Assembly (NCBI GenBank): GCA_038135065.1
Contig: JAYPWI010000014.1
Span: forward strand, 1-64,000
Direction of reading: 5' to 3'
Source: JAYPWI01 sp038135065
GTDB taxonomy: Bacteria > Actinomycetota > Acidimicrobiia > Acidimicrobiales > Poriferisodalaceae
Length of the DNA: 64,000 bases
Shown: positions 58,406-64,000 of the stretch, in pieces
Numbering within the stretch: position 1 is the first letter of the stretch
How the letters are laid out: each line of letters opens with the position of its first letter
Program-made: the position numbers and the translations under genes
Notes under the pieces: generated by a model
The model's input: only the letters and a program-made list of their open reading frames with translations
Told to the model about the DNA's origin: nothing
Databases searched by the model: none

Positions 58406-58915
58406 ATGGTCGAGATGGAGTTGCTCGCTGTCCAGGTCGAGATGCCGTCGAACAGTCCAGTCATGCTCCTACGAGAAACCACGGGCCCTGGTCGGGTGCT
58501 CCCTGTAGTGATCGATACGCCCGAGGCGCAGGCCATCTATCGGGGGATCGAGCGCATCCGCATGGCCCGGCCGCTCACTCACGACCTGATGGCCTCGATG
58601 CTAGGTGAGTTGGGCGCCGAGGTGACCAAGGTGACGGTCACCGAACTACGGGACCGGACCTTCTTTGCGGAAATCGAACTCGAGGTGGCCGGCGAGACGA
58701 AGGTCGTATCGGCTCGACCGAGTGATGCCGTCGCCCTGGCCGTGCGTACCGGAGCTCGGATTTTCGCCGCTGAAGAGGTGATCGCGGAGGCTGGCCAGCT
58801 GCTCGATGGCGCTGAGGAGGCGGAGGGCGACGGCTCGGATGAGGATCCATCGGAACTCCTCGACGAGTTCAAGGAGTTCCTCGACGGGGTGAGTCCGGAC
58901 GACTTCTCGGCCTGA
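58406..58915 (+). CDS. Bifunctional nuclease (DUF151) family protein
   Basis: The 169-residue protein has a DUF151 domain (about 1-135) with LPVVIDTPEAQAIYRGIE and ARPSDAVALAVRTGARIFAAEEVI, followed by an acidic tail (about 135-169, Glu/Asp-rich). Family members have been reported to cut DNA and RNA; in actinobacteria the gene sits between the two MerR genes, as here. Function in vivo is unknown. Confidence 0.9.
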   Translation: MVEMELLAVQVEMPSNSPVMLLRETTGPGRVLPVVIDTPEAQAIYRGIERIRMARPLTHDLMASMLGELGAEVTKVTVTELRDRTFFAEIELEVAGETKVVSARPSDAVALAVRTGARIFAAEEVIAEAGQLLDGAEEAEGDGSDEDPSELLDEFKEFLDGVSPDDFSA

Positions 58916-58938
58916 TCGCCGTCGACAGGCGTGAAATT

Positions 58939-59041
58939 CGCGCGGAACGCGCGCACATTGGCCTGGCCTTAGGGCCTGATCTGCATGGGTTTCGCGCGGT
59001 TCGCGCGTGGATTTCGCGCAGTGCGCGCGAAATATCGCGCG
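58939..59041 (+). repeat. Cluster of CGCGC-core elements upstream of MerR gene
   Basis: Seven elements: CGCGCG at 58939, 58948, 58993, 59002, 59024 and 59036, plus CGCGCA at 59015. Six form three CGCGCR-N3-CGCGCG pairs. The third pair is a near-perfect palindrome flanked by TTT and AAA. The cluster ends eight bases before the -35 of the downstream promoter. Confidence 0.75.
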
Positions 59042-59049
59042 AATGGTGG

Positions 59050-59078
59050 TTGCCTCTCCGCCTGACGGAACGTATGGT
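59050..59078 (+). promoter_or_regulatory. Promoter of downstream MerR gene
   Basis: TTGCCT (59050-59055), a 17-base spacer and TATGGT (59073-59078). A palindrome GGTGT-CGTC-ACACC (59076-59089) overlaps the -10 and predicted start point and could be an operator. Confidence 0.5.
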
Positions 59079-59153
59079 GTCGTCACACCGACGTAGTTCC
59101 ACCAATGTGACCTCCGTGAGCATCGGGGTCCATTGCCAGACAGGAGTGTGACG

Positions 59154-59618
59154 GTGACTGACGGAGTCGTCGCTGAGGGCTTTTCAGGAAAGAAGACAGC
59201 AGAGTTGGTGGGGATCACCTACCGCCAACTCGATTATTGGGCGCGAACCGACCTGGTCCGTCCGTCGCTGACCGATGCCAGTGGCAGCGGCAGCCGTCGG
59301 CGGTACAGCTACCAGGATCTTCTCGAGCTGAAGGTCATCAAGACCCTCCTCGATGCTGGGATCCGCCTCGAGTTGGTCAGGGAAGTGTTCGACTACCTGC
59401 GGACCAACCTGGGGGCAGACGTTGCGTCCGCCAACCTGGTAATCAGCGGATCCACACCGCTGCTCGTCTCAGGTGACGAGATCATCGATCTGATCCAGCG
59501 TGGCCAGGGTGTACTGAACGTCCTGCCGCTTGCTGGTGTCAAGCAGCAGCTCGACGATGCGATCATCGAACTGTTCCCGACGGGCAACCCTGGCCGGACG
59601 GTCAGCGCTACCGGCTGA
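59154..59618 (+). CDS. MerR-family regulator (Rv1830-like)
   Basis: The 154-residue protein has a MerR winged helix (about 10-75: FSGKKTAELVGITYRQLDYWARTDLVRPS, then RRRYSYQDLLELKVIKTLLDAGI) and a short C-terminal dimer helix region. It is equivalent by position to the second MerR gene of the mycobacterial block. GTG 59154 has AGGAG seven bases upstream and is preferred to TTG 59133. It is preceded by a long repeat-rich control region. Confidence 0.88.
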   Translation: MTDGVVAEGFSGKKTAELVGITYRQLDYWARTDLVRPSLTDASGSGSRRRYSYQDLLELKVIKTLLDAGIRLELVREVFDYLRTNLGADVASANLVISGSTPLLVSGDEIIDLIQRGQGVLNVLPLAGVKQQLDDAIIELFPTGNPGRTVSATG

Positions 59619-59625
59619 GGTCGGC

Positions 59626-60033
59626 TCAGTCCTCCTCGGCGGGTACGAACCGCAGGGAGGCCGAGTTCATGCAATACCGCTCTCCGGTTGGTCGCGGCCC
59701 GTCTGGGAAGACATGGCCGAGGTGCGACCCGCACGCTGTGCAGCGGGCCTCGGTGCGGACCATGCCATGGGAAGTGTCGATCTCGGTCTCCACCCGGGCT
59801 GTGTCGAGTGGCTGGTAGAAGCTCGGCCAGCCGGACCCACTCTCGTACTTGGTGGTCGATTCGAAGAGTTCCTCGTCGCAGACGACGCAACGATAGGTGC
59901 CATCTGCCTTGTTGTCCCAGGTCTCCCCGGTGAAGGCCCGCTCAGTGCCCGCTTCTTGGGTGACGTGATATTGCAGAGCCGTGAGGCGCTCACGTAGTTC
60001 CTGATCCTCGAACGTGATCTTGCGCTCGGACAT
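59626..60033 (-). CDS. msrB: Peptide-methionine (R)-S-oxide reductase
   Basis: The 135-residue repair enzyme reduces Met-R-sulfoxide. Two CxxC zinc pairs (CVVC about 49-52, CTAC about 98-101), GSGWPSF and the catalytic Cys in GERYCMNS (about 121) are present. ATG 60033 is chosen over a 27-residue upstream extension because GGGAGG lies five bases before it. The upstream region holds a TATCAT -10 within a perfect inverted repeat. It converges on the MerR gene. Confidence 0.95.
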   Translation of the reverse strand: MSERKITFEDQELRERLTALQYHVTQEAGTERAFTGETWDNKADGTYRCVVCDEELFESTTKYESGSGWPSFYQPLDTARVETEIDTSHGMVRTEARCTACGSHLGHVFPDGPRPTGERYCMNSASLRFVPAEED

Positions 60034-60061
60034 CTCAGCCTCCCCGGGCCCCGACGAACTT

Positions 60062-60109
60062 CGCCTTGCATGATATTGGCAAGGCGCGCTGTGGAGGACA
60101 TGTTCCACA
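60062..60109 (-). promoter_or_regulatory. msrB promoter with two inverted repeats
   Basis: CGCCTTGC-N9-GCAAGGCG (60062-60086) contains the minus-strand -10 TATCAT (60070-60075). A second repeat, TGTGGA-N8-TCCACA (60090-60109), covers the -35 area. Predicted leader about 30 bases. Confidence 0.5.
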
Positions 60110-60173
60110 TCCACCGGTCGTCCACGGAAAAGTCACAACCTTATGGGTCTAGCTACCCACAGGGACACCTTCG

Positions 60174-60179
60174 TACCGT
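60174..60179 (+). promoter_or_regulatory. -10 hexamer, small protein gene (leaderless type)
   Basis: TACCGT six bases before ATG 60186; it supports the 83-residue frame as a real gene. Confidence 0.4.
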
Positions 60180-60185
60180 TGCCGT

Positions 60186-60437
60186 ATGACCTTCCAGCTG
60201 ATCCACGCAGACGGGCGAACCGAGACGATCGCCGAGGCCGACACCTATGAGCTGGAGGGCCCCCTCACCACCTTTTTCGCGACCAACGGCAGAGGCTACG
60301 TCGACTCGTGGTCGGTTCGGCTGGCCAGCTTTCGTACCGCCGACATCGCCTCCATTCGGAGGGTGGGTGCGTCATCGCAGGAGGTCGAGCAACTGATCCG
60401 GGTGGTCGACCACCTCGATCGCGCCGGCGTCGCATAG
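60186..60437 (+). CDS. Small hypothetical protein
   Basis: The 83-residue acidic soluble protein has an alternating strand-like start (MTFQLIHADGRTETIAEADTYELEG) and a helical C-terminus (SSQEVEQLIRVVDHLDRA). No family recognised. The start is supported by the TACCGT hexamer. Its last 66 bases overlap the convergent HAD gene, which lowers confidence a little. Confidence 0.55.
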   Translation: MTFQLIHADGRTETIAEADTYELEGPLTTFFATNGRGYVDSWSVRLASFRTADIASIRRVGASSQEVEQLIRVVDHLDRAGVA

Positions 60438-61022
60438 CTCCGATCGCGACCCATGACCCCAGGTGACCCCGATGGCCGGGATGTCACAGGCGGCAGCCCC
60501 GAGGACGTCACCCGCCCGGTCGCCCACCATCACCGCCGCTGCGCTGCCGATCTCGAGGCGCTCCAGGCAGTGGGCGATGACGGCGGCTTTGGAGTCACGC
60601 GAACTGTCATCGCTCGCCCCGCCGACGAGCGAAAAGTGGGGGAGTAGGCCGAAATGGTCGAGAATGCGGGTCGCGATAGCCGTCGGCTTGGCGGTCGCCA
60701 GGGCCACTGGACCCCGAGTGGCCAAGGTCCGCACGACATGAGGCATCGCCGGGTACAGATGATTCTCCTGCCAGCCCGTGTGGTTGTAGACGGAGCGGTA
60801 CGCGGCGAGGGCATCTTCGACGCGGGAGGTGGGAATGCCGAGGGCGGGGAAGGCCTCCCGTAGGGGTGGGCCGATCCAGGAGTCGATCGTGGCATCGGCT
60901 GGGGCCGGTAGTCCGACTGCTGCGAATGCTGCCCGGTAGCCATTGCGGATGCCGACACGGGGCTCGGAGATGGTGCCGTCGAGATCCAGCAGGACCAGTG
61001 GTCGGGTGAGCAGGTCTGTCAC
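60372..61022 (-). CDS. HAD-family phosphatase (phosphoglycolate phosphatase-like)
   Basis: The 216-residue hydrolase has motif I LLDLDGTI (about 11-18), a cap domain (about 25-85), motif II with ALATAKPT, a motif III lysine and motif IV MVGDRAGDVLGA (about 165-176). The fold is that of Gph/PpaX; the substrate is not fixed. GTG start overlaps the LLM oxidoreductase stop (GTGA), so the two are coupled. The 3' end runs into the small plus-strand gene. Confidence 0.88.
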   Translation of the reverse strand: MTDLLTRPLVLLDLDGTISEPRVGIRNGYRAAFAAVGLPAPADATIDSWIGPPLREAFPALGIPTSRVEDALAAYRSVYNHTGWQENHLYPAMPHVVRTLATRGPVALATAKPTAIATRILDHFGLLPHFSLVGGASDDSSRDSKAAVIAHCLERLEIGSAAAVMVGDRAGDVLGAAACDIPAIGVTWGHGSRSELCDAGAIEVVDHPDQLLDLLR

Positions 61023-62071
61023 GGGCCGCTCACCCCGCGCACGATGTCAACGACCTGCCCCAGGGTGTCGAGGCGCTCCTGGGCAGTGGTCCCCTCGGGC
61101 TGCACCCGCAACACGTTGATGCCAGCCCGGTGATAGGCATGCACCCGATCGGTGACCTGCTCGATAGTGCCCAGGAAGTTCGTCTGCAGCACCAGCTCGT
61201 CGGGTACAGCTGCGGCGGCATCGTCCCGACGGCCGTCCAGCCACAGTGATTGGACTTCCCTGCATGCGTCTGCGAACCCGCCGCGGGCGTAGGCGTCGTT
61301 GTAGAAGTTGGTGGTGGCAGAACCCATGGCCCCGAGGGTGAACGCGACTCCGGCGCGGCGAGGGGCGATCAGCGCCTCGAGGTCATCACCGAACTGCACG
61401 GCACCGCCAGCCTGATACGAGAGCTGGTCGGGATCGCGCCCAGCGCTTCGGGCAGCGTCGATCACGTGGCCCAGGGTCGCCGAAGCGCCCGTCGGCACGA
61501 AGCAGGTGCCGACCCAGCCATCGGCCGCCTCCCCGGTGTAGCGCAGGGATGCTGGGCCCAGGGTGGCGAGCCAGATCGGAATCTGGTCGTTGGCTGGCTG
61601 GGCGAGGCGGAGTGCCTTGCCCTGACCACCGGGGAGTGGAAGATGATGATGCTCACCCTGGTACGAGATCCGTTCACCGGCGAACGCCTGGCGAATGATG
61701 TCGACTGTCTCGGACATCCGGGCCAAGGGCCGGGCGAAGGGCACACCGTGAAGGCCCTCGACGACCTGGGGCCCCGAGACACCGAGCCCGAGAATGAAAC
61801 GGTCGTCGCTGATGGCGGCCATGCTCAGGGCGGTCATTGCTGTCATGACCGGTGTCCTGGCCGAGATCTGCAGGATGCCGGTACCGAGTTGCACCCGCTC
61901 GGTGACCGCTGCGAGGTAGGCAAGTGAGGTCACCCCGTCCATGCCCCAGGCTTCCGCCGACCACAGGATGTCGACCCCCATTCGTTCCGCCTCGCGTAGG
62001 AAGTCGACGGTGTCCTCCCATTCGCGGGTCCGGCCCGACGCCGCACCTCCGAATCCGATGGCAACCTTCAC
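61019..62071 (-). CDS. LLM-class F420-dependent oxidoreductase
   Basis: The 350-residue luciferase-like TIM-barrel protein begins VKVAIGFGGAASG. Family segments include ERVQLGTGILQISARTPVMTAMTALS (about 58-83), RFILGLGVSGPQVVEGLHG (about 90-108) and IPIWLATLGPASLRYTGEAADGW (about 165-187). These match the F420-dependent mycobacterial type better than FMN enzymes (inference). GTG 62071 overlaps the upstream gene's stop; the 42-codon extension is rejected. Confidence 0.85.
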   Translation of the reverse strand: MKVAIGFGGAASGRTREWEDTVDFLREAERMGVDILWSAEAWGMDGVTSLAYLAAVTERVQLGTGILQISARTPVMTAMTALSMAAISDDRFILGLGVSGPQVVEGLHGVPFARPLARMSETVDIIRQAFAGERISYQGEHHHLPLPGGQGKALRLAQPANDQIPIWLATLGPASLRYTGEAADGWVGTCFVPTGASATLGHVIDAARSAGRDPDQLSYQAGGAVQFGDDLEALIAPRRAGVAFTLGAMGSATTNFYNDAYARGGFADACREVQSLWLDGRRDDAAAAVPDELVLQTNFLGTIEQVTDRVHAYHRAGINVLRVQPEGTTAQERLDTLGQVVDIVRGVSGP

Positions 62072-62472
62072 GAGACGTTCCCTTCGTCGGTGGCGTGGTC
62101 CAAGGGCGGCCCGAGCACGACGAGGGTGCCGAGCTGAGCCGTGTCCTGCAGGGCTTGGTCGTAGAAGAAACGGGCCGTGCACGCGTCCCGTGCCCATGCT
62201 TCCTCGACGGGGTTCGCCCGCCGGGCCACGTCGGACACGGCTAGGGACCCCGTCGGATGGGACGACACGGTGACGCCGTGACCGAGGAGGAGGTCATCGA
62301 ATGCATCGCTGCGGTCGCCCGGTTCGTCGAACATGAACAACCGATCCCCATCGGTCACGAACGGTGTGACGTAGTAGGTGCGGGCCCCCTCGGGGCGATC
62401 GATGTCGAGACGGAGCATCAGGACACCGTCGAAGGGCTGGTAGCGAGACGCTGAACGAGTCGGTCGGGGCAC
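62068..62472 (-). CDS. Hypothetical protein, possibly deazaflavin (F420)-dependent nitroreductase-like
   Basis: The 134-residue protein has a central region TYYVTPFVTDGDRLFMFDEPGD (about 33-54) that resembles the strand pattern of the Ddn/DUF385 fold. The match is by eye and weak. GTG 62472 is chosen because TAGCGT lies eight bases upstream; the longer open frame continues only as antisense of the enoyl-CoA hydratase. Its stop overlaps the LLM start, so both may act with cofactor F420. Confidence 0.5.
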   Translation of the reverse strand: MPRPTRSASRYQPFDGVLMLRLDIDRPEGARTYYVTPFVTDGDRLFMFDEPGDRSDAFDDLLLGHGVTVSSHPTGSLAVSDVARRANPVEEAWARDACTARFFYDQALQDTAQLGTLVVLGPPLDHATDEGNVS

Positions 62473-62480
62473 GGTCTCGG

Positions 62481-62490
62481 ACGCTAGCGT
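62481..62490. promoter_or_regulatory. Palindromic bidirectional -10 element
   Basis: ACGCTAGCGT contains TAGCGT on both strands: minus-strand copy at 62481-62486 (eight bases before GTG 62472) and plus-strand copy at 62485-62490 facing the enoyl-CoA hydratase. Confidence 0.4.
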
Positions 62491-62523
62491 TGCCGGGACG
62501 GGGACACAGTTCGAGGGGGCGCA

Positions 62524-63363
62524 ATGGGCATCGACAATGGTGACTACCAGGGGTTCGACGTAGCTCTGGACCAGGCTGGGGTGCTGACGATCACCTTCAA
62601 TCGGCCAGAGGCGATGAACGCGGCAACGGTCGGGATGAAGCGGGACCTCGTGGAGGTACTGACCCAGTGTCAGATGGACGACGAGGTCAGGGTCGTCGTG
62701 TTTACCGGGACGGGGCGGGCCTTTTGGGCCGGGGACGACCTCAAGGGGTACGAGGAGGCGATGGCCAGCCACATGCCGCCGATTTTTGGGGGCCACCACA
62801 ATGCCCTGGGTACCTACAACGGTCTGCGGACCATCTCCCAGGCGGTGAACACCGCAGTGCGCAACCTGGACAAACTCACGGTGGCAGCAGTCAACGGCTT
62901 CGCGATCCAGACGGGGTTCTCGCTGGCTCTGGCCTGCGACTTCAGGATCGCTGCCCGCTCGGCGCGGATGGGTAGCGCCACCCTCCGGTTCGGGCTGCTT
63001 CCTGATGAAGGGGGTCAATGGCTCCTGGTGCAGCACCTCGGGGTGGCCCGCACGATGGACTTTCTCATGCGAAAACGCATCGTCGATGGAGACGCGGCTC
63101 ACGAAATGGGTCTGGTGCATGAGGTGGTCGACGACGAGCGCTTGGCCGAGGCGGCAGCAGAACTGGCCCGAGAACTTGCAGAGGGACCCCAGGCGGCGAT
63201 GCGGATGCTGAAGCGCTCGATCCAGCTCGCTGCTTCGTTGACCTGGGAGCAGTCACTCGACGAGATCGCAGCGAAAACGGCTGTCACCGATCATCATCCC
63301 GATGCCCAGGAAGGGGTTGCCGCGTTTCTGGCGAAGCGCCAGCCGACGTTCAACCAGGGCTGA
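62524..63363 (+). CDS. Enoyl-CoA hydratase/isomerase family protein
   Basis: The 279-residue crotonase-fold protein has ITFNRPEAMNA (about 23-33) and oxyanion-hole segments FWAGDDLKGYEEA (about 66-78) and NGFAIQTGFSLALACDFRIAA (about 124-144). DEGGQWLL falls where many hydratases have one catalytic Glu. It could act in beta-oxidation or supply PHA monomers. ATG start with GAGGGGG five bases upstream. Confidence 0.88.
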   Translation: MGIDNGDYQGFDVALDQAGVLTITFNRPEAMNAATVGMKRDLVEVLTQCQMDDEVRVVVFTGTGRAFWAGDDLKGYEEAMASHMPPIFGGHHNALGTYNGLRTISQAVNTAVRNLDKLTVAAVNGFAIQTGFSLALACDFRIAARSARMGSATLRFGLLPDEGGQWLLVQHLGVARTMDFLMRKRIVDGDAAHEMGLVHEVVDDERLAEAAAELARELAEGPQAAMRMLKRSIQLAASLTWEQSLDEIAAKTAVTDHHPDAQEGVAAFLAKRQPTFNQG

Positions 63364-63375
63364 CGGACCGAAATA

Positions 63376-64000
63376 TCAGGCTCCGTCGGACACCAGTTCC
63401 TCGAGAGCGCCGAGCAACATGGCCACGTTGCGGAGACGAGCGGTGTGGCCCATACAGCCGATCCGCCAGACCTTGCCGGCCACGGGACCCAGTCCACCGC
63501 CCACCTCGATGCCGTAGCGCTCGAGGAGGGCCCGTCGGCCCGCCGCATCGTCAAATCCCTCGGGAAGGGTCACCGTGGTGAGTTCAGGCAGACGGTGACC
63601 TTCCTGCGCCCACAATTCGAAGCCCAACTCCGGGAGCCGAGCGTGGAGCATGTCACCACAGGCCTGATGTCGAGCCCATGCCTGCTCGAGCCCTTCATCG
63701 AGGACGGCGCCCAAGCCCGCATGCAGGGCGTACAGCATGGAGATCGGCGCGGTGTGATGGTACGCGCGGGCTCCGTCCCCCGTGACGTAATTGCGGATCA
63801 TGTTGAGGTCGAGGTACCAGCTCTGGGGTCGCTCGACCAGGCGTTCCAACGCTCGGTCGCTGACCGTGAGCGGGGACAAGCCGGGAGGTACCCCGAGGCA
63901 CTTCTGGGTGCCCGAGTACGCGATATCGACGGCCCACTCGTCGGCCAGCATCGGGATGCCGCCCAACGAGGTCACGCAGTCGACCAGTAGCAGGGCATCG
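63376..64000 (-). CDS. Class V aminotransferase, alanine-glyoxylate/serine-pyruvate type (partial)
   Basis: About 208 C-terminal residues are in the window; the gene continues past the right edge. The PLP lysine is in YSGTQKCLGVPPGLSPLTVS, and DALLLVDCVTSLGG just before it holds the PLP-ring aspartate. HHTAPISMLYALHAGLGAVLDEG and KVWRIGCMGHTARLRNV are typical of AGXT-like enzymes, which move amino groups between alanine/serine and glyoxylate/pyruvate. It converges on the enoyl-CoA hydratase gene. Confidence 0.9.
   Translation of the reverse strand, partial: DALLLVDCVTSLGGIPMLADEWAVDIAYSGTQKCLGVPPGLSPLTVSDRALERLVERPQSWYLDLNMIRNYVTGDGARAYHHTAPISMLYALHAGLGAVLDEGLEQAWARHQACGDMLHARLPELGFELWAQEGHRLPELTTVTLPEGFDDAAGRRALLERYGIEVGGGLGPVAGKVWRIGCMGHTARLRNVAMLLGALEELVSDGA

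Noticed and set aside
58939..59041. CGCGC cluster as a rho-independent terminator of DUF151
   Set aside because: It has several short repeated units and no single long stem or T-tract; the position next to a promoter fits binding sites better.

Overview
The window is high-GC, gene-dense DNA from an actinobacterium, most likely of class Acidimicrobiia (inferred from gene content and style; no 16S rRNA is present). Two blocks follow mycobacterial gene order. The first, about 1-25.1 kb, runs HAD phosphatase, tlyA, nadK, recN, steA, steB/mctB-like, pyrG, NUDIX, xerD, scpA, scpB, rluB, tyrA, aroA-cmk, plsC, ispH, radical-SAM DUF512, der. The second, about 56.8-59.6 kb, runs gcvH, FHA, MerR (FtsR-like), bifunctional nuclease-like DUF151, MerR. 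Many neighbours overlap by ATGA, GTGA or TGATG, which indicates translational coupling. No IS element, prophage, CRISPR array or integrase island was seen.

Layout. 0-8.1 kb: phosphatase, rhomboid (minus), RNA methyltransferase, NAD kinase, DNA repair, the SteA/SteB division pair, then a GT2 glycosyltransferase and a divergent MraY-like transferase. 9-14.1 kb: CTP synthase, ADP-ribose pyrophosphatase, XerD, an M50-like protease, an HD protein and a membrane protein. 14.1-25.1 kb: TrpRS (minus), ScpAB, RluB, aromatic amino-acid enzymes including an AroA-Cmk fusion, PlsC, IspH (minus), DUF512 and Der. 25.1-31.9 kb: a large GGDEF/EAL membrane protein, a GNAT-like protein, small membrane proteins, tRNA-Pro(GGG), a LOG protein and a FAD reductase. 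32-35.8 kb: class Ia ribonucleotide reductase NrdAB with a structured leader. 35.8-42.9 kb: an SDR, then methylmalonyl-CoA mutase (both subunits and the MeaB GTPase) with a lipoprotein gene wedged between the subunits. 42.9-45.8 kb: LeuRS. 45.8-52.6 kb: a polyhydroxyalkanoate region (phasin-like protein, XRE regulator, acyl-CoA ligase, alpha/beta hydrolase, MarR, PhaE-like, PhaC, patatin). 52.7-56.7 kb: homoserine kinase, SRAP protein, MFS transporter, HIT protein and CDP-alcohol transferase. 56.8-64 kb: the gcvH-MerR block, MsrB, HAD, a possible F420-linked pair, enoyl-CoA hydratase and a truncated class V aminotransferase.

The strongest regulatory pattern is a TANNNT hexamer 6-8 bases before the start codon, with no Shine-Dalgarno sequence, at about eighteen genes. 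This is what leaderless transcription looks like; genes lacking the hexamer tend to have a clear AGGAGG-type site or an overlapping start. Other non-coding features of note are a cluster of seven CGCGC-core elements before the last MerR gene, paired inverted repeats before msrB, a hairpin between direct repeats in the nrdAB leader, and an AT-rich palindrome-bearing gap between the MarR and PhaE/PhaC genes.
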